Positions 49,719 to 58,578 of a stretch of 64,000 nucleotides of DNA are shown here, one piece after another (within the stretch, counting starts at the first letter, position 1; each line of letters starts with the position of its first letter). This DNA comes from Bacteroidales bacterium (GTDB lineage Bacteria > Bacteroidota > Bacteroidia > Bacteroidales > P3): the NCBI GenBank assembly GCA_017962545.1, contig JAGCVD010000019.1, positions 1 to 64,000 on the forward strand, written 5' to 3'. The notes beneath the pieces are model-generated. The model was not told the DNA's origin, did not search any database, and worked only from the letters and a program-made list of their open reading frames with translations. The position numbers were made by a program, and so were the translations under genes.

Positions 49719-51935
49719 TTATCTTACAATATCCATCTCCTCAATGAGGTTCCTGGCGCCGGCATAGACGTCGATGACCCAGAGCATGTAACGGCTGTCG
49801 AGACAGATGCAGCGTTGCAGGTTCTCTTCGAAGTCGATGTCGCCGCTCATGGCCTCGCTGTTGCCGTCGAAGGCCAGGCCGATAAGCACACCCTTGCCGT
49901 TGATGACAGGCGAGCCGCTGTTGCCGCCGGTGATGTCGTTGTTGGTGATGAAACAGGCGGGCATCTCACCCTTGCGGTTGGCATAGGAGCCAAAGTTCTT
50001 GGCTTTGTAGAGCTCTTTGAGACGGGCAGGGACGTTGAACTCGGCGTTCTCGGGATCCTCTTTCTGGAGGATACCGTCCATGGTGGTGTAGTAGTGGTAG
50101 CTCACGCCGTCCTTGGGGTCGTAGCTCATCACATTGCCATAGGTGAGACGGATGGTCGAGTTGGCGTCGGGAGCCATGAGTTTCTTGCCGTCGTTGATTT
50201 GCAGCACACCGTCCGTGAAGCTGCGGATGCCGCGCTGCAGGCTCTCACGTGTCTGGCGGGGCACAGACTCGTTCAGGGCGATGTATTTCTCCAGCGCCTC
50301 GTTGCCAGCCTTTACCAGCGGGTCGTCGTCCACTTGTTTGACAATGGGCTTGTCGAGGAACTTGACCAATGATTCTTGGTTGGCGAAGATGCTCTTGCTG
50401 TACAGGTTGTCGACATATTTCTCCCAGTCGCCTTTGTACTTCTTCTGGGCTTTCAGCAGGAACTCGGGGCACTGGGCGGCATCGATGTGGGCATACACAT
50501 AGCCGAAGAGCGCTGCTGCCAGACGACGTTCCACCTGCTCGTCATAGTCTTTATAGAAGTTGGCCACACTGGGACGCAGGGCGCTGAGGTCGCCAGTGGC
50601 TTTCTTGCCCAGCATGCCCTTGACTTTCTGCATGACACCCTTCTCCTCGGGTTGGTCGGCCGTCAGTCTGCTCTTGATGACGCGACTCATCTGGGCGGCG
50701 AACAGCGGAGCTTCGGGACCGCTGAGAATGCCTTCATAGAGGAACATTTGAGCCTCCTTGGCATCGCGGCGGCTGGCATAACCCTCGCGTATCAGACCCA
50801 GGGCATCGTTGTATTTCGGGTTGCGCTGGAAGCGGGCCCAGTCGGCATACTCCTGCTCCACCTGCTGTTTCACACCCAGGGTGTTCAGGTTGCGCAGGGC
50901 TTTGTTCTGCTCGTTGCTGTACTTCCAGTAGTTCGAGCAACTGGCGTATTTCGAGGCATATTTGATACGGGTGGCCTGGTCGGCGGCCATCTCGTCGCGC
51001 AGGATGTTGATCTTCACGGTGCGGATTTCATAGCGCAGCTTGTTGGTGACATCCATCGTCTCGGCCAGGCCGTAGCTGGTCAGGAAGCGGTCGGTGGTGC
51101 CGGGGAAGCCCATCACCATGGCGAAGTCGCCGTCGTTCAACTCGCCGGCACTCACGGGCAGGTGATGTTTCGGCGTCAGGGGCACATTGTCCTTGCTGTA
51201 GTCGGCAGGGCTACCGTCGGGAGCGGTGTAGATGCGGAACATAGAGAAGTCGCAGGTGTGACGCGGCCAGCTCCAGTTGTCGGTGTCGCCACCGAACTTA
51301 CCCATCGAACTGGGAGGAGCGCCCACCAGACGCACGTCGCGGTAGATGATGTGCACGAAGAGGAAGAACTGGTTGCCGTTGAACATCGACTTCACCTGGG
51401 CGTTGTATTGGGTGCCCTCCACAGCCTTCTCTTCGATTTCCTTGCAGGCCTTGCGCAGCGCCGCCGAACGGTCGCTCTCGCTCATGTCGTCCGTGATGCT
51501 CTCCATCACTTTGGCCGTCACGTCTTCCATCCTCACCAGAATAGAAGCCGTCAGGCCGGGGTTCGGCAGCTCCTGTTCCATGGTGTAGGCCCAGAAGCCG
51601 TCACGCAGGTAGTCGTGCTCCACGGTCGAATGCTCCTGCAGCTTGCCGTAGCCGCAGTGGTGGTTGGTGCTCACCAGGCCTTTGTTGCTGATAATCTCGC
51701 CTGTGCAGAAATGCCAGAAAGGCTGGCCTGCGTTGCCCAGACCCACGATGGCATCCTTCAGACAGCTCTGGTTGACACTGTAAATGTCCTCAGGCGTCAG
51801 CTGGAAGCCGGCACGACGCATGTCGTCGTAATTCTTCCCTATCAGGGACAAAAGCCACATGCCCTCGTCGGCGCGTGCCACGCTGGGCATCAAAGTCGCT
51901 AGCACTAGCGCAATTACTAAAGTACGAATTTTCAT
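49719..51935 (-). CDS. S46 family dipeptidyl-peptidase (DPP7-like)
   Basis: 738 residues from the ATG at 51935 (MKIRTLVIALVLATLMPSVARA), a standard Sec signal peptide. The S46 catalytic His is in STNHHCGYG (near 92) and the Ser in GGNSGSPVINGKG near the C-terminal end. The position that separates family members reads GLAFDGN, with Gly as in DPP7 (hydrophobic P1), rather than the Arg seen in DPP11 (acidic P1); this reading is from remembered alignments. It removes dipeptides in the periplasm for peptide nutrition, fitting an amino-acid-fermenting anaerobe. It has a clean promoter of its own. Confidence 0.93.
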   Translation of the reverse strand: MKIRTLVIALVLATLMPSVARADEGMWLLSLIGKNYDDMRRAGFQLTPEDIYSVNQSCLKDAIVGLGNAGQPFWHFCTGEIISNKGLVSTNHHCGYGKLQEHSTVEHDYLRDGFWAYTMEQELPNPGLTASILVRMEDVTAKVMESITDDMSESDRSAALRKACKEIEEKAVEGTQYNAQVKSMFNGNQFFLFVHIIYRDVRLVGAPPSSMGKFGGDTDNWSWPRHTCDFSMFRIYTAPDGSPADYSKDNVPLTPKHHLPVSAGELNDGDFAMVMGFPGTTDRFLTSYGLAETMDVTNKLRYEIRTVKINILRDEMAADQATRIKYASKYASCSNYWKYSNEQNKALRNLNTLGVKQQVEQEYADWARFQRNPKYNDALGLIREGYASRRDAKEAQMFLYEGILSGPEAPLFAAQMSRVIKSRLTADQPEEKGVMQKVKGMLGKKATGDLSALRPSVANFYKDYDEQVERRLAAALFGYVYAHIDAAQCPEFLLKAQKKYKGDWEKYVDNLYSKSIFANQESLVKFLDKPIVKQVDDDPLVKAGNEALEKYIALNESVPRQTRESLQRGIRSFTDGVLQINDGKKLMAPDANSTIRLTYGNVMSYDPKDGVSYHYYTTMDGILQKEDPENAEFNVPARLKELYKAKNFGSYANRKGEMPACFITNNDITGGNSGSPVINGKGVLIGLAFDGNSEAMSGDIDFEENLQRCICLDSRYMLWVIDVYAGARNLIEEMDIVR

Positions 51936-51982
51936 TGTTTTATTTGTTTTATATATTAATAATTCCGTCGTGAAACAGAATG

Positions 51983-52013
51983 CAAATATACAAACAAATT
52001 TTGAAACCACAAA
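51983..52013 (-). promoter_or_regulatory. sigma-ABfr promoter of the S46 peptidase gene
   Basis: Minus strand: TTTG at 52013-52010, exactly 19 bases, then TATATTTG at 51990-51983. It is in the short gap after the upstream T9SS cargo gene, so the peptidase has an independent promoter despite tight spacing. Confidence 0.75.
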
Positions 52014-52017
52014 AAAA

Positions 52018-54201
52018 CTAACGCAATAGCGTCACCGTTCCAGTGCCACTCTGGTGGAAGTCATAAGCGTCGCGCAGGCTCCAGCGGTAGAGGTAAGCCC
52101 CTTGGGGACAGGGGTGGCCGTTGTATGTGCCGTCCCACAGCGTGGAGGGATCGTCGGCACAGAAGACTAACTGGCCGCGACGGTTGTATATTTCGAGACG
52201 GTAGTCGGTTGCCTCAACGGTCGTTATGCCGCCGAAGCGGTTGTCCTGCTCTCTGTCGGGCGTGAAGACGTTGGGAAACCACACCGAGCGCACCACCGTA
52301 GGCAGCGAGAAAGCTGTGTCGGCACAGCAGCCCAAGGGAGTGCAGACGGTCATTGTTACATCCAGACTGTCGGGTAACGGATGGTGTAGCTGGCGTCGCA
52401 CGTTGGCGCTAGTAAGGGTCTGTCCGTCACTGAAACGCCACACGGTGCTGTGCTCGCCTTCGGTACAGTCGGTGAATGTCACCACTGGCCAGTCAAAGTC
52501 AATGAAGGGACGGTTTAGGCTGAAGCTGGGCTCCGGCGCCGTACAGTAGTCTAGTACCACGGTCAGCACCGAGTCGCACCCGTCGGCTGTCGTGTGACGG
52601 AAGATGTATGTGCCGGGAGTGGAGAGTACGGTGTCCTCGACAACGACGGTGTCGCCGGGAAACAAGTCGTGGTGCTCTTCGTTGCGGTAGGCGGGCAGCA
52701 CGGTGAGCGTCAGATAGTATCGGTATACGGTGTCAGGCGCGAATACATTGCGCACCAGATGGAAGGTGCCCGTGTCTGCCAGTCCGCCATCGACCCACTG
52801 GAATGGACCCCAGCCGTAGGCCTCATACTGGCAGGTGGTGTCGGTACGGTAGAGAGTGTCGCGCGGATAGGGATCGAGGGCCATGCCCACGGGGTTGGCG
52901 AAACTATTGCTGAGTCCGTTGCGCAGGCCGTAGACGAAAGCCACAAAAGTGCCGCTGTCTATCTCCAACCGGTGCTGACCGAGACCGACGGGCATGCGGT
53001 AGGGCTGTACCCGCAGGAAGTTTGTCCAGCTGCTGTCGTTGATGGGAACCCCATCGAGTCGCAGGCCGTGGACGAGGGCTGTGTCGCAGAAGACGACGAG
53101 GCGGTTCATCTGGTAGGGGTCGAATTCCTGCACCGTGAACCACGCCTCCTGCACGCCGTGCTCCACCGAAGGTATCATCACCGACGATGGTCCGCCGCAG
53201 AAGCCGCTCGAGCCATAGCTGCTGAGCAACATGGTGATACCCAGACGGCCGATGGAGTAGTGAGACACTGCGCCATAGTGATGGGTCTCCTGGACATAAG
53301 TCTGCGAACGACCACGGTTCAGGGACATAGTCTCTCCGGTTTGCGGAGTTTGGGTGCCGAAGTAGATGCGGTTGTCGTTGTCGGCCGAGGTCATGAGGAA
53401 GTAGCACCTGTCCGGTTCTCCTATGCCACCGACCAAGTGCACGTGCCCCCATTGGCTGTAGGGGACGGCCTGCTCGAAGAGGTGGTTGCCTGTGTAGTTG
53501 TCGCCGGTGGGCACGTGGGCAGCGCTGTTGCCTTGGAAGAGGGCGAAGGGGCGTCCGTTGGAGGTGATGTCTATGCCCGAGAAGACGCCAAAGGTACGGT
53601 GTGTCTGGGTACTGACGATATAAGCCTCGCCGCGTTGTAGCGGTATCTCCAGCAGGCCGTTGGATGGCGCGTTGATGTCGGCGGGCACAGCAGGGGTACC
53701 CATAGGGGTGACCAGATGGACGGTCACGATGGTGCTGTCCTCGGTGGCTATGATGCCCAGCATCTCGGTGTCGCCCGAGGTGGCCGCCGCCGACTGCCCC
53801 ATGTACTTGGTTCCCAGGCATAGAAAGGGGATTATCATCGCCACATCGTGACTGGAGTGGATGGCGTTACGGGCGTATAGGGCTATGTCAGCAGTGGAGG
53901 TGACGTGATAGGCGCGGCTGCGTACCTCGTCGTTGGTGCCGCACAGATATTCTACCATTGAACCCGCGTTGAGGTGGATGGTGACGCTGTCGTCAAGGGT
54001 GGCGATGGTGATGTCGGCCGCTTCGGGGCCGGTGGCGATGAGGGTGCAAGAGTCGGTGGGCAGCTGGTGGGTGCCGCCCGTGTTGGGAAGGAACATCACC
54101 CAGAAGTCGCGCGCCATGTTGGTCATCGCATAGGGACTCTGTGCTGCCGCCATGTTGGTCAGCAGGGCCAGGAAGCCGAGGATGAACAATGCGCGTCTCA
54201 T
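52018..54201 (-). CDS. T9SS-exported IgGFc-binding-like protein with CHU_C sorting domain
   Basis: 727 residues from the ATG at 54201 (MRRALFILGFLALLTNMAAAQ). The N-terminal half follows the IgGFc-binding N-terminal pattern of Bacteroidota proteins (ARDFWVMFLPNTGG, SYVVSTQTHRTFGV-like, GNHLFEQAVPYSQWG, VHLVGG). The middle has beta modules with 'GCDSVLTVVLDYC'. The C-terminal module (FIDFDWPVVTF, RFSDGQTL, HHPLPDSL, CCADT) and the CHU_C domain (RSVWFPNVFTPD, LEIYNRRGQLVF, CPQGAYLYRW, GTVTLLR) match those of the next gene and of 12240-13754. Probably surface-exposed adhesin or mucin-binding protein. It lies 4 bp after its relative on the same strand. Confidence 0.88.
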   Translation of the reverse strand: MRRALFILGFLALLTNMAAAQSPYAMTNMARDFWVMFLPNTGGTHQLPTDSCTLIATGPEAADITIATLDDSVTIHLNAGSMVEYLCGTNDEVRSRAYHVTSTADIALYARNAIHSSHDVAMIIPFLCLGTKYMGQSAAATSGDTEMLGIIATEDSTIVTVHLVTPMGTPAVPADINAPSNGLLEIPLQRGEAYIVSTQTHRTFGVFSGIDITSNGRPFALFQGNSAAHVPTGDNYTGNHLFEQAVPYSQWGHVHLVGGIGEPDRCYFLMTSADNDNRIYFGTQTPQTGETMSLNRGRSQTYVQETHHYGAVSHYSIGRLGITMLLSSYGSSGFCGGPSSVMIPSVEHGVQEAWFTVQEFDPYQMNRLVVFCDTALVHGLRLDGVPINDSSWTNFLRVQPYRMPVGLGQHRLEIDSGTFVAFVYGLRNGLSNSFANPVGMALDPYPRDTLYRTDTTCQYEAYGWGPFQWVDGGLADTGTFHLVRNVFAPDTVYRYYLTLTVLPAYRNEEHHDLFPGDTVVVEDTVLSTPGTYIFRHTTADGCDSVLTVVLDYCTAPEPSFSLNRPFIDFDWPVVTFTDCTEGEHSTVWRFSDGQTLTSANVRRQLHHPLPDSLDVTMTVCTPLGCCADTAFSLPTVVRSVWFPNVFTPDREQDNRFGGITTVEATDYRLEIYNRRGQLVFCADDPSTLWDGTYNGHPCPQGAYLYRWSLRDAYDFHQSGTGTVTLLR

Positions 54202-54205
54202 GGTA

Positions 54206-56902
54206 TTAGCGGATAAGGGTGATGGTGCCAGTTCCATTCTTGACATAATCAGTGGCGTCGCGCACATGCCAGTGGTAGACATAGGCCCCTTGTGGACAGG
54301 GTCGCCCGTCACGAGTGCCGTCCCACATAGCCGCAGGGTCTTCGGTGTGATACACCAGCAGGCCTTGGCGGTTATAGATATGGAGCTCGAACTTGACAAT
54401 CTCAAAGGACGTGGTGATGCCGAAGCGGTTGTTGGTCTCCTCGTCTGGGGTGAAAACGTTGGGGAACCACACCGACCTGATGAGCGACTTGACGTAGAAC
54501 GCCGTGTCGGAGCAGCAGTTGTAGCGGTTGCAGCTTTGCAGCGTCACCTCCACGCTGTCGGGCAGCGGGTGGTGGAACTGGCGCCGTGCCGCCGTGTTTT
54601 CGATGACGATGCCGTCGGAGAAGGACCATGTCGAGTGGGCGCGGCCCTCGCTGCAGTCGGTGAAGGTGACCACGGGGAAGTCGAAGTCGATGAACGGTCG
54701 CGACAGCCTCACGCACAGCTCCGGCGGTGCCTCTACACCCACGGTGACCAAAGCCAGCACAGGGCCTCCGTCGTAGGCGCAGAGGCTGTAAGTGGTGGTT
54801 TGCATCGGGCTGACGGTGATGGTCGTCGAGCCCTGCTGCGCATCGACCCCTGCGTCGGGCGGCGTGGCCGACCACCAGGCGTAGTGTGTGCCAGAGGCGG
54901 TGAGGGTTACCGATTCGCCAGGACAGATGCCCTCGGCGCTGGCCGTGAGAGAAAGGGCTTCATAATGGAGATGGAGCGTTAGTAGCGAGTCACATCCGTT
55001 GGCGGCGGTGAAGTGGTATGTATAGACGCCGGCTATGGTCAGCGTGTCGCCCTGGTAGAACAGCGTGTCACCCAGAATGATGTGGGCGGTAGTGTCGCTG
55101 CTCGACAAAGGAAGCACGGAGAGCGTCAGGTGGCAGTATCGCAAGGTGTCGCCAATGGTATCGCTGCGCCAGCGTTCCAGCGTGCCGGTGGTTAGGGTCT
55201 CGGAACTTTCGAGGACAAATCCGTGATTGTTGTAGGCTTCATTCTGGCAAACGGTGTCGACGAAGGCGACGGTATCGATGAATCTGTACTCAGTGAAGTT
55301 GAGGTGTATGGTGACGATGGAGTCGCAGCCGTTGGTGGCGGTGAGATAATGTGTGAATGTTCCTGCTGTGGTCAGCGTGTCTCCGTAGTAGAACAGCGTG
55401 TCGCCAAGGAGGAGTAATGCCGTGGTGTCGCCTGTCGATGCGGGAAGTATGGTGAGCGTCAGGTGGTAGTGGTGCATGGTGTCACCGACAATCTGATAGC
55501 GCCATCGTTCAATCGTTCCCGCAGTTTGCGTCGATAGGCTGTCGATGGAGAATCCGTAGTTGCTGTAGGCATGGTTTTGACAAACGGTATCGCTGTAGTC
55601 AATAGTGTCTTCTATCGGCACATCCAGCCTGAACCCCAGAGGGAAAGCGTACCCCTCGTAATAACCTACCCCATAGGCATAGGCCACAAACGGGCATTGA
55701 CTGTTTTCAAGAAAGTGATAACCAGCAGTCGTGGGTATCCGAAATACGATGTAGTTTTCAATAATGGTTGAGGTGGCAGAGAAAGGATGCCCGTCGAGCA
55801 TTAGTGCGTCACAACATCCCGTGTCGCAAACCACGTTGATATAATGTGTGTTGAGTTGGCTGGTGTTATGGAGCACAAAGTGGCTTTGGCAAATGCCGCA
55901 ATCAAGGGGTGGGATAATGACCGACGCGGGATCGCCGCCACTGACAGTTTGGCTGCCAAGATAGAGCGCCACCATAGCAGGCTTGGTGGTGACGATATGG
56001 TAGGCTCCGGAGGCAGGTTTGGTCAGAGTAAGAGTTTGTCTTGCATTGAGTGTGCCTTGGGTGACTCCGTCAAGAGTGACGGTGCAACCATTTTCGGAAG
56101 AGGTGATGCGGATACAATTGTTTCCATATTGGGCTGAAGCCCCGACAACAATAAAGTCGGTGCCCCAGTATTCGACGGGAATCGCTTGCTCGTACATGTG
56201 GTCGCGGCCACCGGTGTTCTCGGGTACCGAGGGATTCCATGCGCCTTGGAACATGGCGAATGGTTTGCCATTGGAGGTGACCTCCATACCGGAAAGCGAG
56301 CCAACGCCAAGCAGCAAGTAGGCTTCTCCTTGTTGTAGTGTGGGAGTCAGTGTGGTGCCGGTGGTAATTGATGTTCCGCTGATATTGCAGGGAACCGTCA
56401 TTGTGAGCACGGTGTTGTCCTCGGTGGCAACGAACCCGACTTCGCCTCCATATTGTTGTGAGGGGAAATCCTGAACGATATAACGTGTCTTCAGCGATGT
56501 TGTCGGCAGCAAGGTGGCGACATCATGCGTGGCCTCGATATAATTTCGTGTGTATGCGTAAATGTCTTCCGATGAAGTAAGATGAAATCCTCCGGCAAAG
56601 GGAGTGGCTACAGTCAATTGGTTGGAACCGTATTCGTGCTGGTCATTATAGCTTCCGCCGGCAAGGTTGAAACTCTCATTGGCAGAAGGACCATCGATGT
56701 GAATGGAGGCACTTTGGTCGCCCGAAACTATCACTTGTCGATGGCTGACCCATGTTCCATTGTTGATGTTCATGTTGTACAGGAACATGAACCAGAAATC
56801 GTTGCCTTTGTTAGTCACCGCGGGGCACGATGGCGTATTCTGGGCGTGTAACGAAGCTGTTGCCAGCAACGCGAAGAGCAGATATGTCACTTTGCGTTTC
56901 AC
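54206..56902 (-). CDS. T9SS-exported IgGFc-binding-like protein with two tandem repeats and CHU_C domain
   Basis: 898 residues from a GTG at 56902 (VKRKVTYLLFALLATASLHAQ, a clean signal peptide). An in-frame TTG lies 15 bp upstream but falls inside the TATCTTTG -7 box, so it cannot be translated from that promoter; a GTG at 56890 is the other option. N-terminal IgGFc-binding-like region (NKGNDFWFMFLYN, YEQAIPVEYWG, VVGAS). Two repeats of about 107 residues occupy 55285-55610 and 54960-55284 (SDTVCQNHAYSNYGF / VDTVCQNEAYNNHGF, LGDTLFYYGDTLTTAG / LGDTLFYQGDTLTIAG). An Ig-like segment follows (CPGESVTLTASGTHYAWW), then the shared FIDFDFPVVTF/CHU_C module. Its start overlaps the DUF6266 gene by 92 bp. 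Confidence 0.85.
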   Translation of the reverse strand: MKRKVTYLLFALLATASLHAQNTPSCPAVTNKGNDFWFMFLYNMNINNGTWVSHRQVIVSGDQSASIHIDGPSANESFNLAGGSYNDQHEYGSNQLTVATPFAGGFHLTSSEDIYAYTRNYIEATHDVATLLPTTSLKTRYIVQDFPSQQYGGEVGFVATEDNTVLTMTVPCNISGTSITTGTTLTPTLQQGEAYLLLGVGSLSGMEVTSNGKPFAMFQGAWNPSVPENTGGRDHMYEQAIPVEYWGTDFIVVGASAQYGNNCIRITSSENGCTVTLDGVTQGTLNARQTLTLTKPASGAYHIVTTKPAMVALYLGSQTVSGGDPASVIIPPLDCGICQSHFVLHNTSQLNTHYINVVCDTGCCDALMLDGHPFSATSTIIENYIVFRIPTTAGYHFLENSQCPFVAYAYGVGYYEGYAFPLGFRLDVPIEDTIDYSDTVCQNHAYSNYGFSIDSLSTQTAGTIERWRYQIVGDTMHHYHLTLTILPASTGDTTALLLLGDTLFYYGDTLTTAGTFTHYLTATNGCDSIVTIHLNFTEYRFIDTVAFVDTVCQNEAYNNHGFVLESSETLTTGTLERWRSDTIGDTLRYCHLTLSVLPLSSSDTTAHIILGDTLFYQGDTLTIAGVYTYHFTAANGCDSLLTLHLHYEALSLTASAEGICPGESVTLTASGTHYAWWSATPPDAGVDAQQGSTTITVSPMQTTTYSLCAYDGGPVLALVTVGVEAPPELCVRLSRPFIDFDFPVVTFTDCSEGRAHSTWSFSDGIVIENTAARRQFHHPLPDSVEVTLQSCNRYNCCSDTAFYVKSLIRSVWFPNVFTPDEETNNRFGITTSFEIVKFELHIYNRQGLLVYHTEDPAAMWDGTRDGRPCPQGAYVYHWHVRDATDYVKNGTGTITLIR
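54960..55610 (-). repeat. two-copy tandem protein repeat, about 107 residues each
   Basis: DNA of the two copies is clearly related (for example GTGTCGCCAAGGAGGAG / GTGTCACCCAGAATGATG region and CTGATGTTTGTCAAACGG-like Cys codons), encoding matching Cys, DTV and GDTLFY blocks. It is an internal duplication in the gene at 54206-56902. Confidence 0.8.
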
Positions 56903-57641
56903 GCTGCAAAGATACAAACTTTTCGTTATCTGGGGAAATTTTTATTATTGTTGCATTTTCTTCCCCCTCGGTGCCATCGGCCGAAGCCGCTGAAGCTGGC
57001 GTTATGTAGGACGTTTCCGACACATTGCCGTAGTCGTCGACGGCGAAGAGGTAGCAATGCAGCTCGTGGTGCTGCCAATGGTCGGGCAGAAGCAGCGCCA
57101 GGCCTGCATCGCGCCGCTCCACATGCGCCGCCAGCATGCCGCGTCGTTCGGCGACGTCATAGATATAACAATACACTTGGTCGCAGGCCCGCTCACGGTG
57201 CTGCCCCGTGTGGCGTTGCCAGCCGACATGCAGCGTCCCCTCGGCGTCGACCGAGGCTCCCGTCGCCACGACCCTCGCCACAGGGCCTTCCGACAGCGAC
57301 AGGCGCTCGTAATCCACCTCGATGCGACGTGACGCCTCCGCGGAATCCTCCGTCACCGTATGGAAATGCTGCTTGTTCCTCAGCACGAAATAGTTGCCTT
57401 CCGTCATGCACTCGCGCAGCGACGCCTGTTGCATTCCCACCAGCAGCGCCGACCGCGCCGTCGAGGCGAAGCGCACCATGTTGACAAACCAGTCGCGCTC
57501 GGCCTGCTGCCGCACGGTGTTCGGATAGTGTATATGCTCCACATAGGCGCGAAACACAGGACGTCCTCGCCACAGGTAGCCCACCACGGGCCCCAACCGT
57601 CCCACCACAGGACCTAGAATTCCATTGTATTGTTTTGCCAT
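56811..57641 (-). CDS. DUF6266 family protein with an extended C-terminus
   Basis: 276 residues. The N-terminus MAKQYNGILGPVVGRLGPVVGYLWRGRPVFRAY and the following NTVRQQAERDWFVNMVRFAS pattern are typical of DUF6266, a Bacteroidota family of unknown function. The family usually stops near residue 215 (recalled), close to VSETSYITP here. The last 60 residues read through the promoter and the first 92 bp of the next gene in another frame and look unstructured (EENATIIKISPDNEK), so the normal stop has probably been lost or the ending is spurious. No signal peptide. It is the first gene of this minus-strand group. Confidence 0.75.
   Translation of the reverse strand: MAKQYNGILGPVVGRLGPVVGYLWRGRPVFRAYVEHIHYPNTVRQQAERDWFVNMVRFASTARSALLVGMQQASLRECMTEGNYFVLRNKQHFHTVTEDSAEASRRIEVDYERLSLSEGPVARVVATGASVDAEGTLHVGWQRHTGQHRERACDQVYCYIYDVAERRGMLAAHVERRDAGLALLLPDHWQHHELHCYLFAVDDYGNVSETSYITPASAASADGTEGEENATIIKISPDNEKFVSLQRETQSDISALRVAGNSFVTRPEYAIVPRGD
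56907..56914 (-). promoter_or_regulatory. TAnnTTTG -7 box inside the DUF6266 gene, for the IgGFc-like gene
   Basis: Minus strand TATCTTTG (56914-56907) only 5 bases from the GTG start at 56902, so transcription starting the usual few bases downstream would give a leaderless or near-leaderless mRNA. A TTTC is near the -33 position. Confidence 0.5.
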
Positions 57642-58113
57642 CGCGTCTCCTTCTTCTTAATGCTTGAAAGGTGATTTCCTAATACATACAACTAATCCAC
57701 AAGTCAGTCTTACCTGATTAACTCTTACCTCAGTTACACTTAATAACGCGAGGATAAATCTTTTATTATGCGGGGATTAAATTTTAGTAAGGAGATAGGA
57801 AGAAGAGGGTGGCTGGAGGATACTGGGTATAAGGGTGTTGGGTAGGGAGGAGAAGGGGGCGTTTTTTTTGTTTTTTTCGGTTTTCTGCGAAAAACGGTTC
57901 CGGGAAAAGTTTTCAACAGCCATACGACCTCACCCCGAAGGGGTCGGTTCGGCACTTTTTTCAATTATTTTTATGGAAAGTGAAACTTTTTTTGAAATGT
58001 TGCGTTATGGGTTATGAACAACAATTATTGGTTAAAAAAAACAAAAAAAGGATTTTTTTGGTAGAAATTGGATTTTTCTTCGTACTTTTACACCCTGAAA
58101 AAAGTAGGTCAAA
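57642..58113. other. divergent intergenic region upstream of the dcw cluster
   Basis: 472 bp with no credible gene. It includes a purine-rich stretch (about 57790-57860, with GGAGATAGG and GGAGAAGG runs related in style to the ftsL-ftsI array), a small hairpin ACCCC-gaa-GGGGT at 57932-57944, and very A/T-rich DNA up to mraZ with a TTTG at 58057-58060 and TACTTTTA at 58083-58090 (22-base spacer), the likely mraZ promoter. No MraZ operator repeats could be recognised. Confidence 0.6.
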
Positions 58114-58578
58114 ATGGCGTTAATACTTGGTAAAGAATACTGTAAGGTCGATTCAAACGGCCGCTTCAAGTTCCCGATTGCCTTGAAAAGGCAGTTGGAG
58201 ACGGAGGACGGTCGTTTTGTGATTCGCCAGAGTGTCTATGCCGAGTGTTTGGAGCTGTGGACTTATGCCAGTTTCAGGGAGGAAGTGGAGAAACTCCAAG
58301 AGCGACTGAATCCTTATCGCAGAGAGGATCGCGAATTGCTGCGCAAGCTCACCGAAGGCAACATTATCGAGCTCGACTCGAACGACCGCCTGCTGGTGCC
58401 TGCCGAGCAGAAGACCCTCGTCGCACAGGCCAAGGAGCTTGTGCTGCAATCGACCGGCAAGTTCATAGAGGTGTGGGATCGCACGACCTACGACAAGATG
58501 AACAACAGCGGTGGTGACTTCGCCTTGAGGGCGGAGGAGCTGCTGGGACGGGATAGATTGCAGCACGATGACGAATGA
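58114..58578 (+). CDS. mraZ: MraZ, transcriptional regulator of the dcw cluster
   Basis: 154 residues. Two SpoVT/AbrB-like DNA-binding halves: LGKEYCKVDSNGRFKFPIAL (about 5-24) and NIIELDSNDRLLVPAEQ (about 86-103). In E. coli MraZ binds the promoter of its own operon. First gene of the cell division and wall cluster, with rsmH overlapping its end by 11 bp. Confidence 0.95.
   Translation: MALILGKEYCKVDSNGRFKFPIALKRQLETEDGRFVIRQSVYAECLELWTYASFREEVEKLQERLNPYRREDRELLRKLTEGNIIELDSNDRLLVPAEQKTLVAQAKELVLQSTGKFIEVWDRTTYDKMNNSGGDFALRAEELLGRDRLQHDDE

Noticed and set aside
56903..56917. TTG at 56917 as the start of the IgGFc-like gene
   Set aside because: It falls within the TATCTTTG -7 element, so the codon would not be in the mRNA; GTG at 56902 gives a clean signal peptide.
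57740..57964. Small gene upstream of mraZ
   Set aside because: The open frame is Pro, Ser, Lys rich low-complexity sequence with no start context, overlapping purine-rich repeats and the mraZ promoter.
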